Assembly: GCF_937138205.1 (NCBI RefSeq)
Contig: NZ_CAKZOT010000061.1
Coordinates: 1-41,762 of the forward strand
DNA from: an uncultured Rhodospira sp.
Lineage (GTDB): Bacteria > Pseudomonadota > Alphaproteobacteria > Rhodospirillales > Rhodospirillaceae
Length of the DNA stretch: 41,762 bases
Direction of reading: 5' to 3'
Positions within the stretch are counted from its first letter, which is position 1. Each line of letters begins with the position of its first letter. Below the pieces are notes generated by a model. That model was not told the origin of the DNA, did not search any database, and saw nothing but the letters and a program-made list of their open reading frames with translations. Shown here one piece after another: positions 9,006 through 16,564 of this stretch. The position numbers were made by a program, and so were the translations under genes.

Positions 9006-9446
9006 ATGACCTTCAGCAAGACCACCTCCGCCGGCTATCTCGCCAACCACATGGCGCGGCTGTTCGCCCACGGCCTTCACCGGCGCATTCAGCCGCTCGG
9101 GCTGGCCCCGGCGCAGTTCATGACGCTGCTGGAACTGTGGGGCGAGGACGGCCTGACCCAGAAGCAACTGGTCGAGCGCCTGGACGTCGAGCAGGCCACC
9201 ATGGCCAACACCCTGCGCCGCATGGAGCGTGATGGCCTGATCACCCGGTGCCCGCACCCTGACGACGGCAGGGCGCACCAGACGTGGCTGACGCCGACCG
9301 CGCGGGATTTGCGCGCGGCTGCCACCGCCGCCGCCGAGGCCCAGAACGACCACGCCCTGTCCGATTTATCAGACGAGGAGAGGACCGTTTTCCTGGACCT
9401 GATGCGCCGCGTCGTGCGCACCATGAAGGACAGCGAGGACGGGTAG
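9006..9446 (+). CDS. MarR family transcriptional regulator
   Basis: Winged-helix dimeric repressor of 146 residues, typical MarR size. The DNA-binding region is about residues 30-100: the recognition helix segment LTQKQLVERLDVEQATMANTLRRMERDGLI is followed by the wing CPHPDDGRAHQTWLT with the conserved DxRA-type motif (DDGRA). N- and C-terminal helices form the dimer interface. It is divergent from the RND pump operon. Six copies of one perfect dyad lie in its own promoter, the pump promoter and two other promoters in this window, which makes it the obvious regulator. Such proteins usually release DNA on binding phenolic or other toxic ligands, or on oxidation; it has one Cys, in the wing. 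Confidence 0.92.
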   Translation: MTFSKTTSAGYLANHMARLFAHGLHRRIQPLGLAPAQFMTLLELWGEDGLTQKQLVERLDVEQATMANTLRRMERDGLITRCPHPDDGRAHQTWLTPTARDLRAAATAAAEAQNDHALSDLSDEERTVFLDLMRRVVRTMKDSEDG

Positions 9447-9488
9447 GCTCGCCACCCGTTGTCTTCGGGCGGCAAAAGCCGGACCCGG

Positions 9489-10214
9489 CTACCAGTGGAT
9501 TTCGCCGTCTTCATTGGCGAACGTCCCGGTGGGGCCGTCGTCGCCCAACAGAGCGAAATCGACCACGACGGCCGCCCCCTGTTCGGGCTGACGCGTGCCG
9601 GCGAAGTTGGTCGCCTCGGTTGCCGTGTAGCCGGGGCAGATGGCATTGACCTTGATGCCCTGGCCCTTCAGGTCCCGGGCATAGGCAACGGTGAGCGCGT
9701 TGACGGCCGCCTTCGAGGCGGCGTAGGTCGGCAGCCGAAACTCGAAATACGGCCACGTGGGGTCGTGACGCCGGGCAAACGAGGCCAGCTCCGAGGACAG
9801 GTTGACGATCCGGCCCCGCCCGGACTTGGCCAGCAGCGGCGCCATCGCCTCGGTCATGCGGATCAGTCCCAGCACGTTGACGTCCAGGGCACCTCGCATC
9901 CGCTCGACCGGCGAGAGGTCGGGAACGAAATCCAGCGAGATCCCGGCGTTATTGACGAGGATGTCCAGGACCCCGAAATCGCGCTCGATCCTCTCCGCCA
10001 GGGCCGCGACGCTGTCCTGGTCCGTAATGTCCAGGGGAACCGGCGTCACGCTCAAACCCTCGGCGACAAGAGGGGTGCCCGCAGCCTCGCCCCGCGCCAC
10101 GTCGCGGCTGCCGAGCAGCACGTGAACCCCCTTGCGGGCCAATGCGGTGACGATGGCCAGGCCGATTCCCCGGTTGGCCCCGCTGACCAGGGCAAGTCTC
10201 TTTTCTTGGTCCAT
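9489..10214 (-). CDS. SDR family NAD(P)-dependent oxidoreductase
   Basis: Cytoplasmic short-chain dehydrogenase/reductase of 241 residues. The Rossmann nucleotide motif is GANRGIG (residues 12-18), the NNAG motif is present (LVNNAGIS), the catalytic Ser lies in IVNLSSE and the active-site YxxxK is YAASK. It resembles carbonyl reductase-like members, but the substrate is unknown. The start MDQEKR is chosen because AAAGGA lies upstream and the longer frame is non-coding in character. It converges on the MarR gene and no ATAGCGNGCTAT operator is seen upstream, so regulon membership is not supported. Confidence 0.92.
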   Translation of the reverse strand: MDQEKRLALVSGANRGIGLAIVTALARKGVHVLLGSRDVARGEAAGTPLVAEGLSVTPVPLDITDQDSVAALAERIERDFGVLDILVNNAGISLDFVPDLSPVERMRGALDVNVLGLIRMTEAMAPLLAKSGRGRIVNLSSELASFARRHDPTWPYFEFRLPTYAASKAAVNALTVAYARDLKGQGIKVNAICPGYTATEATNFAGTRQPEQGAAVVVDFALLGDDGPTGTFANEDGEIHW

Positions 10215-10463
10215 TGCCAAAGTTGTCCTTTCTCCAAAGTTCGTTCTCAACGCAGCCCTCGACGCCGTCCGACCGCCTCGGCTGTCCAGGATGACGGTGA
10301 AGGCTTTGTCAAGCCGGAAACCAACCCGCTGATGACCAACAGTCTGGCGCCACCCCCCCCTGTGCGGGTCTAAGATTCGGCGCAGAATGACCGCTGAAGC
10401 CGAGTCTCCGCCGCGCCAACGCGGGGTGAAGCGGCCGAGCCGGCTCACATGCGGCCGCACATG

Positions 10464-11042
10464 TTACGCCGTCCCCGCTCCGTCCTCGAAGTCCGGGACG
10501 GAGACTGTAAGCGCCGCCGCCACGCCGAGCGCCATTGATCCTGCGGCAAGCACAACCAGCCAGCTTTCCGGTCGGACGGCTCCACAAAAAACGATCAGGC
10601 CGAACACGGGCAGACTCAGGAGGTGCGCGCCGCGAAATCCCGGGCTGAGGATCTGCGTTCCACCATCCTTCGGCAGAGGGTCGTCGCGAACCATGACGGT
10701 CTGCGCCCGTGACCACGCCCGTCGTGTGCGAACACGACCCAAAGTCGTGGCTTCGACGCCCTGGATCAGAAAAAGCCCGGCCATGCCGACGATCCACGGA
10801 TGGTCCGGAACCTGGTAGCCCGCCACCATGATCAACCCCGTCCCCGTTGCGGCGATCAGACCCGCGCCGGGCAAAGTGAGGACCGTATTGAACTGAAGGG
10901 CATACCGCAGGGCTTCGGTCAGCCGGCTCGCGTCCATGGCCGCGAGAGCCTGGCGTTGCACCACGAACGTCGCCAGCAGGCCGGCGCCGAACAGAATGAC
11001 GCCGACGAGATGCCCGAACTTCAGCAGTGTGAAAAGGTCCAT
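10464..11042 (-). CDS. DUF2269 family integral membrane protein
   Basis: Membrane protein of 192 residues with about four to five helices. The start MDLFTLLKFGHLVGVILFGAGLL and the internal LTLPGAGLIAATGTGLIM fit the DUF2269 (predicted integral membrane) family, whose conserved His after the first helix turn is seen here (KFGHLVG). Function is not established; the His suggests a possible haem or metal role. It begins 19 bases after the cytochrome b561 stop and is probably co-transcribed with it from the operator-controlled promoter near 11698-11726. Confidence 0.8.
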   Translation of the reverse strand: MDLFTLLKFGHLVGVILFGAGLLATFVVQRQALAAMDASRLTEALRYALQFNTVLTLPGAGLIAATGTGLIMVAGYQVPDHPWIVGMAGLFLIQGVEATTLGRVRTRRAWSRAQTVMVRDDPLPKDGGTQILSPGFRGAHLLSLPVFGLIVFCGAVRPESWLVVLAAGSMALGVAAALTVSVPDFEDGAGTA

Positions 11043-11061
11043 GATCTCTCTCCCGCGTCCG

Positions 11062-11598
11062 CTATGGGGTTTCGGCGCGACGCCGCGACGGCCGCATCCG
11101 GTCCAGCCGGCCGTCCCGCAAGACGAGGTGGTGATAGAGGGCCGCAGCCACGTGTACGCCCACCAGGACCAGGATCAGCATGGCTCCCAAGCCGTGCGGC
11201 CGGCGCGGTCGGATCTGCTCGAAGTCCGGCAACGCGCCGGCCGCCCCGCCGAACAGTTGGGCCAGAGCGCCGGATTGGATCATCATGCCGATCCCGCTGG
11301 CCAGCATGACCAAGGGCAGCAGGACCAGCAGGCCATGCACGATGGTGGCCGCGATCCGTTTCAAGCCACCGTCTTGCCTCGCGGGCTTGCTGTCGAACGC
11401 CCACCACCAGACGAGTCGGACAATCGTCATGACACCAGCTAGTCCGCCCGCGAGGACATGGACTTGCAGGGCGCCGTGACCGCCGGGGCCGGCGACATCG
11501 GCGGCGAACCCTGAGGCCAGCGCAACGACGATAAGGGCGGCGATCGACCAGTGCAGGGCGACAGCGACGGATCCGTAGGCCTCTTTGGTACTCAACAT
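11062..11598 (-). CDS. Cytochrome b561 family protein
   Basis: Di-haem-type membrane protein of 178 residues with four predicted helices. Candidate haem ligands are the His in VALHWSIAALIV, the His in LQVHVLAGGLAG, and the His residues near ALYHHLVLRDG at the end of the last helix, in the positions expected for the cytochrome b561 domain (Ni/Fe-hydrogenase b-type family). It would move electrons from the quinone pool to a periplasmic acceptor; the partner is not identified. I chose the start at 11598 because AAAGGA is then eight bases away; a start at 11604 is too close. Two ATAGCGCGCTAT dyads lie in its promoter. Confidence 0.87.
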   Translation of the reverse strand: MLSTKEAYGSVAVALHWSIAALIVVALASGFAADVAGPGGHGALQVHVLAGGLAGVMTIVRLVWWWAFDSKPARQDGGLKRIAATIVHGLLVLLPLVMLASGIGMMIQSGALAQLFGGAAGALPDFEQIRPRRPHGLGAMLILVLVGVHVAAALYHHLVLRDGRLDRMRPSRRRAETP

Positions 11599-11688
11599 GG
11601 TCATTTTCCTTTCGATTGGACGAAGGAAGACGGGTCGGGACCGGTCGGACGGCCGTTCGCGTGGTCGCCCGGCCTCCACCGCATGCGA

Positions 11689-11726
11689 ATAGCGCGCTAT
11701 ATACATAAAAATAGCGCGCTATGCAA
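11689..11726 (-). promoter_or_regulatory. Promoter with two MarR-type operators
   Basis: Dyads ATAGCGCGCTAT at 11689-11700 and 11711-11722 are perfect palindromes 10 bases apart. On the minus strand they overlap TTGCAT (11721-11726) as -35, a 17-base spacer and TATATA (11698-11703) as -10, giving a good sigma70-like promoter for the b561-DUF2269 operon. The layout repeats that at 4512-4550. Confidence 0.75.
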
Positions 11727-11908
11727 TAGAGGTCAGTTGTCTTTTTTGCTGACCGATCCCTTGGGTCAGAGGTCTTGTTCCGAGCCCATAGGGAACGCCA
11801 AGGCGCCTTGGCAATGCAGCCGGGCCGTGTCGAACAGCGCCAGGTCGGGTCGACCACCGGGCCGAGGCAATGGTGGGATTTCCGGAAAGACCTTGCGCAC
11901 TGCTTGCG
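11727..11908. other. Intergenic, no gene seen
   Basis: No coding region is recognisable. GGTCAG at 11731-11736 and CTGACC at 11749-11754 could pair around a T-rich loop, but no T tract follows the stem, so I do not call it a terminator. Confidence 0.4.
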
Positions 11909-12166
11909 TCATCGGCCCGGATCTCCAGACCTCGGGTCCGGCCGAACCGTTGGCCGTCCGTTGTGCCGCGAGATGCGGCTCAGCCCGATGTCGCGCAGGA
12001 GCCAGTCGCTCAATCCGGCCGTTTGTCGCCGAGAACGCGCGCGCCGCATCCGACCGCGCAACGCATAAAGGGGTGCGAAACGACGATTCCCCCTCTCCTG
12101 CGGTGGTGGCGCGGACGATGCCATCCGTGTCGCCTCCAGCAGGGCGCGTCCCAGGATGTTCAGCAT
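11909..12166 (-). CDS. DUF1127 domain protein
   Basis: Small basic protein of 85 residues. The C-terminal half carries the DUF1127 signature, here RRARSRRQTAGLSDWLLRDIGLSRISR, of the kind found in many small alphaproteobacterial proteins. Short family members bind RNA or affect phosphate and stress responses in some species; the function here is unknown. The start is set by GGAGG eight bases upstream. Its start codon overlaps the end of the EamA gene by seven bases, which indicates translational coupling. This is an unusual pairing for an exporter. Confidence 0.82.
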   Translation of the reverse strand: MLNILGRALLEATRMASSAPPPQERGNRRFAPLYALRGRMRRARSRRQTAGLSDWLLRDIGLSRISRHNGRPTVRPDPRSGDPGR

Positions 12167-13137
12167 GGTGTCCGCCTCCGGGCCGCCCGCAGCGCGGCGC
12201 CGATCAGGCCGTACAGACTGGCGGCCACGATCACGAACGCCACCATCTCGTGCACCGCGACGGTCTGACCCAGAACGACCACGGCCAGGATCATCGTCAC
12301 CGCCGGCCACGGTGTGGTGATCGAGCTGGCCAGGGAAACGTCGATCGAGCGCACGGCGTGGAACCAGACGATGAGTTCGACGGTGTAAACCGCCCCCATC
12401 AGCAGCGCCCAGGCCTGGACGTCCCAGCGACCCAACCCCTCAAACAGCGCGCCGGGATCGACCGCCAGCGCCACGGCCAGCAGAACGGCGGTCGAGACCG
12501 TGACCCGAAAGAAGGTGACCTGGACCGGGGTGATCGGGGTTCGTCCCAGTTCCTCCTTGATGATGACGTGGGCCACGCTCCACAGGAGCGGCACGCCCAG
12601 CGCGACCAGGAACCAGGGCGAAAACCCGCTGATCCGCCAGGTGCCGCCCGTCCCCAGGTAGTAGAGCCCGACCATCAGCCCCGCCGTCAGCGCCAGTTCC
12701 AGGGGCGTTTTGGCGCGCTTCAGGAACAGCGCCTCCCACAGCATGGCGAACAGCGGATAGGCCTGGATGGCGATGGCGGTGCTGACCGGCCCGGCCTTCT
12801 CCACGCCCAGGACATACAGATAGGTCGAGGCCCCGAACATGCTCCCGGTCAGCAGGCCGACCCCGATCAGGCGGCGGCGGTCGCGGGCCTTTAGGCCGGC
12901 GGCGAAAATGCCCCGGTCCGGCCCGCGCAACTGGCCGACAAACAGGGGCAATGTGACCACCACCTGCCAGACCGACAGGAAGAGCGAGAACCCCAGGGCG
13001 CTGCCGTCGGCCGGGCGGCTGTCGGCGATCACCGGCATGACCCCAAGAATGACCAGGCAGACCAGCGCCAGCGTGACGCCGGTTGCCGGGTCCGGCGCGG
13101 CGCCGGAGGGGGGTGAGGGTGTTGTGGTTCGGCTCAT
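12160..13137 (-). CDS. EamA/DMT family transporter
   Basis: Integral membrane protein of 325 residues with about ten helices in two EamA repeats (about residues 20-155 and 175-310). Family features include the internal duplication and the segment SLASSITTPWPAVTMILAVVVLGQ near the last helices. It probably exports a small metabolite. The start MSRTTTPS follows GAGAGG at good spacing; the longer frame extends into the divergent promoter. It is divergent from a MocR-type regulator with an 86-base gap. MocR regulators often control vitamin B6 or amino-compound genes, so the substrate might be of that kind (inference). Confidence 0.87.
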   Translation of the reverse strand: MSRTTTPSPPSGAAPDPATGVTLALVCLVILGVMPVIADSRPADGSALGFSLFLSVWQVVVTLPLFVGQLRGPDRGIFAAGLKARDRRRLIGVGLLTGSMFGASTYLYVLGVEKAGPVSTAIAIQAYPLFAMLWEALFLKRAKTPLELALTAGLMVGLYYLGTGGTWRISGFSPWFLVALGVPLLWSVAHVIIKEELGRTPITPVQVTFFRVTVSTAVLLAVALAVDPGALFEGLGRWDVQAWALLMGAVYTVELIVWFHAVRSIDVSLASSITTPWPAVTMILAVVVLGQTVAVHEMVAFVIVAASLYGLIGAALRAARRRTPC

Positions 13138-13168
13138 GACAGGGCCTCTCGTCAGTGGTAGCATGATG

Positions 13169-13220
13169 GATGCATTGACGAGTGACCCGAGAAATGTACT
13201 GATGCAAGGGAAACATTGCA
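13169..13220. promoter_or_regulatory. Candidate MocR binding region
   Basis: The short divergent gap holds two direct copies of GATGCA (13169-13174 and 13201-13206) 32 bases apart and a dyad TGCAA(13203-13207)-N8-TTGCA(13216-13220). A weak plus-strand promoter may be TTGACG (13175-13180) with TACTGA (13197-13202). MocR regulators commonly use spaced direct repeats, so this is a reasonable operator candidate, but it is not demonstrated. Confidence 0.4.
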
Positions 13221-13223
13221 CTC

Positions 13224-14633
13224 ATGGCAATTTGGGTCCCCGACCTCACCGGGCGGCGTGGGCCAGCCTATCTGGCCATCGTGGAGGCCCTGGCCGAGGA
13301 CATCGCCGCCGGCGCGCTGGCCCCGGGGGCGCGCCTGCCGCCCCATCGCGAGCTGGCCCATGCCCTCGGCCTGTCGCCCAACACGACCAGCCGCGCTTAT
13401 GCCGAGGCGGTGGCGCGGGCGTTGGTTCGGGGCGAAGTTGGGCGCGGCACCTTCGTGCGAGCGCCCGGCGGCCCGGCCGAAGCGGCGTCCGCCGCCGACC
13501 TGCGCCGCGCGGCGAGCGGCCCGATTGACCTGTCACGCAATCTGCCCAATCGGGGTGCGGCGGGGGAGCATTTGGGGCGCACGCTGGAGTGGCTGGGCCA
13601 CGACGGGGGGCGTAACGGGGATCTGCAAGGCCTGCTTGACTACCACGACGCGGCCGAGCCGGACCGCGCCGCCGCCGTCGCCCTGGCCTGGCTGGCACGG
13701 CTCGGCGTGCCGGCGAGTGCCGACGAGGCGGTGGTGACGGTCGGCGCCCAGCACGCGTTGTTCGCCAGCCTGCTGGCCCTGACCCGGCCGGGCGATCTGA
13801 TCCTGACCGAGGCCCTGACCTATGCTCCGCTGAAGGCGATGGCGGCGCGCCTGGGCCTGACCGTGCGTGGCCTGCCCCTGGACGCGGACGGACTGCGTCC
13901 GGAGGCGCTGGAGGCGCTTTGCGCCGATCATGCGCCGCGCCTGGCCTACCTGACGCCGACCCTGCAGACGCCGACCGCCGCCATCATGCCGGAGTCGCGT
14001 CGGCGCGCGCTGGTCGAGGTCGCCGGCCGCCATGATCTGCTGCTGATCGAGGATGATGTGTTCGGCCCGCTGGTGCTGGACGCGCCGCCGCCGCTGGCCC
14101 GCCTCGCGCCGGATCGGGTGGTGTATCTCTCCAGCACGTCCAAGGTGCTGGCGCCGGGCCTCCGGGTCGGCGTCGCGCGCGCCCCGGCCCCGCTGGCGGC
14201 CGCGCTGCGCGGGGCGGTCACGCTGTCGTGCTGGATGGCCCCGCCGCTGATGGCCGAGATCGCCGGGCGCTGGATCGCCGACGGCACGGCCACCCGCCTG
14301 ACCGAGGCGCAACGCGCCGTCGCGCGGCGCCGTCAGGCGCTGGCCGCACACGCCTTCGACGGGCTGGAGATCCGCGCTCATCCCTGCGGGCTGCATCTGT
14401 GGCTGCCCTTGCCGACCGGCTGGACGGCGGATGCCCTGCGGGCGGAGGCGGCGACGCAGGGCGTCCGCGTCACCGAGGCGGCGGCCTTCGCGGTTGATCC
14501 CGCCGCCGCGCCCGAGGCCGTGCGTCTGTGCCTGAGCCACGAGCCGGACGAGGACCGGTTGAGCCGGGGCCTGGACACCATCCGCCGGATCCTGGACGGC
14601 CCGCCGGGGCGCACCGGACCCCTGGTGATGTGA
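13224..14633 (+). CDS. MocR-type regulator, GntR HTH fused to aminotransferase
   Basis: Protein of 469 residues. Residues about 12-78 form a GntR winged helix (LPPHRELAHALGLSPNTTSRAYAEAVARALV, then the wing GEVGRGTFV). Residues about 95-460 form a fold-type I aminotransferase domain with the pyridoxal phosphate site SSTSK (Lys307) and the Asp of LLLIEDDVFGPL. This is the MocR/PdxR family of PLP-sensing regulators. It is divergent from the EamA exporter and probably controls it; autoregulation is usual in the family. Alternatively the aminotransferase part could retain activity. The Shine-Dalgarno is weak (AAGGGAA about 12 bases upstream). Confidence 0.92.
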   Translation: MAIWVPDLTGRRGPAYLAIVEALAEDIAAGALAPGARLPPHRELAHALGLSPNTTSRAYAEAVARALVRGEVGRGTFVRAPGGPAEAASAADLRRAASGPIDLSRNLPNRGAAGEHLGRTLEWLGHDGGRNGDLQGLLDYHDAAEPDRAAAVALAWLARLGVPASADEAVVTVGAQHALFASLLALTRPGDLILTEALTYAPLKAMAARLGLTVRGLPLDADGLRPEALEALCADHAPRLAYLTPTLQTPTAAIMPESRRRALVEVAGRHDLLLIEDDVFGPLVLDAPPPLARLAPDRVVYLSSTSKVLAPGLRVGVARAPAPLAAALRGAVTLSCWMAPPLMAEIAGRWIADGTATRLTEAQRAVARRRQALAAHAFDGLEIRAHPCGLHLWLPLPTGWTADALRAEAATQGVRVTEAAAFAVDPAAAPEAVRLCLSHEPDEDRLSRGLDTIRRILDGPPGRTGPLVM

Positions 14634-14806
14634 CCATTGAGCGCGCATGCCGTCCAGGCCGGCGCCAAGGCGGATCCGACGCCAGGGATGCTGGAGGTCG
14701 GTCAGCGCCTGGGGTAGACCCACCTTTTGCCAAGACAATCAGCGAGCAGGCTACGCCGATCAGCGTTGACTGCAGCACCGGTTCACCGCTTGAGTCATTC
14801 AGAGAA

Positions 14807-14876
14807 CGTCCGGTTTCGGGAGCGAGGCCGGTCCTTCTGAACGACCGACTTGGGCGCGAAGCGGACCCGAACAGGC
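14807..14876. repeat. Dispersed repeat copy
   Basis: This stretch shares CGTCCGGTTTCGGG with positions 41-54, followed by similar but gapped sequence including a common GTCCTTC/GGCCTTCC-like segment and TGGGCGCG. Both copies lie outside genes. It may be a degenerate intergenic repeat family of this genome; only two copies are visible here. Confidence 0.45.
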
Positions 14877-15008
14877 CGATCCATGACACCATAGACCACA
14901 GACGCCGGCAACTCCCTTCGGTTGAGATGGTGTGCGTTTTCGGTTGGCGCGTGGGCGCCCATGATCGCCCCCTCGGCGGTGCGGGGGCGCGCGGCTCGAC
15001 GCGGGGCG

Positions 15009-15091
15009 CTCTGTGCCGTTTGTGTCTCCGTGGTGAAAACCCTCCCCCACCGCCCGGACAGAGCCACCACGGAGGCACAGAGAACACAGAG
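15009..15091. repeat. 27-base inverted repeat pair
   Basis: The arm at 15009-15035 (starting CTCTGTG, ending CTCCGTGGTG) pairs with the arm at 15065-15091 (starting CACCACGGAG, ending CACAGAG) with a few mismatches around a 29-base loop. A similar CTCTGTG...CTCCGTGGTG sequence is, to my knowledge, a widespread intergenic repeat in bacterial genomes. It could form a strong RNA hairpin. Confidence 0.6.
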
Positions 15092-15348
15092 CGTTGGTCA
15101 CCCGGCCGAACCGCGAGTGCATTGGTCCAGACAAAAGATGCGGCGAGCCTCATGTGTCTGGATCAATGCACGAGAACCATTCGGTTGTGCAGCGCCGGCA
15201 AGGCCGTGGGACCGGGATCGCCCGCCCTGAGAAGGCCCCCAAGCGCGCTTCACGGCCGATCCGGTTTCGGATTAGGGTGAGGCCGGGTGACCGGTCCGCC
15301 CGGCGCGCCCTGTCCTGGCCCCACCGCCCCGCCCCCCTGGAGACACCG

Positions 15349-16335
15349 ATGCCGCGCTGGAAGCACCACGGAGGCGACTCCTGCCACCCCAATCATGGGC
15401 GGGGCGGCCCCTGGGGGCGCGGCCCCATGCGCGGTGGTCCCATGCGTGGGGACGGCAGCGACCGCGGCATCTGGGGCAAGCTGGCGGGCGGCGGCGTCGG
15501 CATGATGCTCGGCGGCCCGCTGGGCGCGCTCATCGGGGTGGCGGCCGGTCATCAGGTGGACCGGGCCGGCGGCCTCGCCCCGGTCTGGGCGCGCGTGCGC
15601 GCCGCCCTTGCGCGGGTTCTGGGGCCGCTGTTCGGCGCGCCTGACGACCCCACCGACGGCGCGACCGAGACCGCCGAAACGGCCCGGCGGCGGTTCGAGG
15701 AGGGGGTCGCCACCAAGACCTTCGGCACCGATCCCCGGCAACAGGCGTTCGCGGTGGGCGTCATCGTCCTGGGCGCCAAGATGGCCAAGGCCGACGGCCG
15801 CGTCACCCGCGACGAGGTGGCGGCCTTCAAGCGCATCTTCCACATCCCGCCGGAGGACATGGCGGCGGTCGGCGCCATCTTCGACGAGGCCAAGCGCTCG
15901 GCCGACGGCTACGCGCCGTATGCCAGCCAGATCGCCGACCTGTTCGCCGACAGCCCGCAAGTGCTGGAGGAACTGCTCGGCGCGCTGTACCACATCGCCC
16001 GCGCCGACGGCGTGGTGCATCCGGAGGAACTCCGCATCCTGCACGACGTCGCCCGCCTGTTCGGCCTGCCGGCGGACGCCGTCAACCGCCTGCGCGCCCA
16101 GTTCGAACGCGCCCCCAGCGAATCGGAGCCCGATCCCTATCAGGTGCTCGGCGTGGCGCCGGACGCCAGCGACGACGCGGTGCGTGCCGCCTGGCGCCGG
16201 TTGTCGCGCGAGCACCATCCGGACGCCCTGATGGCCAAGGGGATGCCGCGGGAATTCGTGGCCCAGGCGACCGAGACCATGGCCACCATCAACCACGCCT
16301 ACGACCGCATTCGCGAGCGGCGCGGACTGCGGTAG
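15349..16335 (+). CDS. TerB/DnaJ-domain co-chaperone (DjlA-like)
   Basis: Protein of 328 residues. After a His/Gly-rich N-terminus there is a glycine-zipper hydrophobic segment (about residues 45-65, GGGVGMMLGGPLGALIGVAAG). A TerB-like helical domain follows at about 120-240 (FAVGVIVLGAKMAKADGRVT and HIARADGVVHPEEL), then a C-terminal J domain at about 262-325 with the HPD motif in SREHHPDA. This order matches DjlA, a membrane-anchored DnaK co-chaperone. The start is chosen because GGAG precedes ATG at 15349; the frame extends upstream into non-coding sequence. It stands alone, before the phytochrome gene. Confidence 0.85.
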   Translation: MPRWKHHGGDSCHPNHGRGGPWGRGPMRGGPMRGDGSDRGIWGKLAGGGVGMMLGGPLGALIGVAAGHQVDRAGGLAPVWARVRAALARVLGPLFGAPDDPTDGATETAETARRRFEEGVATKTFGTDPRQQAFAVGVIVLGAKMAKADGRVTRDEVAAFKRIFHIPPEDMAAVGAIFDEAKRSADGYAPYASQIADLFADSPQVLEELLGALYHIARADGVVHPEELRILHDVARLFGLPADAVNRLRAQFERAPSESEPDPYQVLGVAPDASDDAVRAAWRRLSREHHPDALMAKGMPREFVAQATETMATINHAYDRIRERRGLR

Positions 16336-16564
16336 GGGACCAGCCCGGCGCCGAGGCGTCGAAATGGGACCAGCCCCAGTTTTGGTTGCGGCGCCTCGGT
16401 TCTCGGTCGCGAGAATTTGTAATAATCCCGAAAGACTCGGTGTTTTGGTCTTGGCGTGGTAAGACACCATACGCACTTGACGGGTGTGCGGTCTCGTTCG
16501 AGGGGCCAGGACACGGAGGGGGGCTTGGCATGATGGTGGGTCCGAATGATGTAAGGCGCGGCAG
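16336..16564. other. Intergenic with short repeats
   Basis: GGGACCAGCCC occurs twice (near 16337 and 16365). CCGAGGCG at 16351-16358 can pair with CGCCTCGG at 16392-16399, a possible stem after the TerB/DnaJ gene. No gene or clear promoter is recognised. Confidence 0.35.

Larger units (their letters stand above)
14634..15348. other. Long intergenic region with repeats, no gene
   Basis: About 715 bases without a convincing gene. Positions 14803-14876 resemble the window start (37-110), with an identical 14-mer CGTCCGGTTTCGGG. Positions 15009-15035 and 15065-15091 form an imperfect 27-base inverted repeat. Several open frames exist on both strands, but their translations are repetitive Arg/Pro/Ala sequences without family signatures. 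Confidence 0.55.

Noticed and set aside
10215-10463. A MarR-type operator for the SDR gene
   Set aside because: No ATAGCGNGCTAT dyad occurs upstream of the SDR start, so I did not include it in the regulon.
11731-11754. Terminator hairpin GGTCAG/CTGACC
   Set aside because: Short six-base stem with a twelve-base T-rich loop and no T tract after it.
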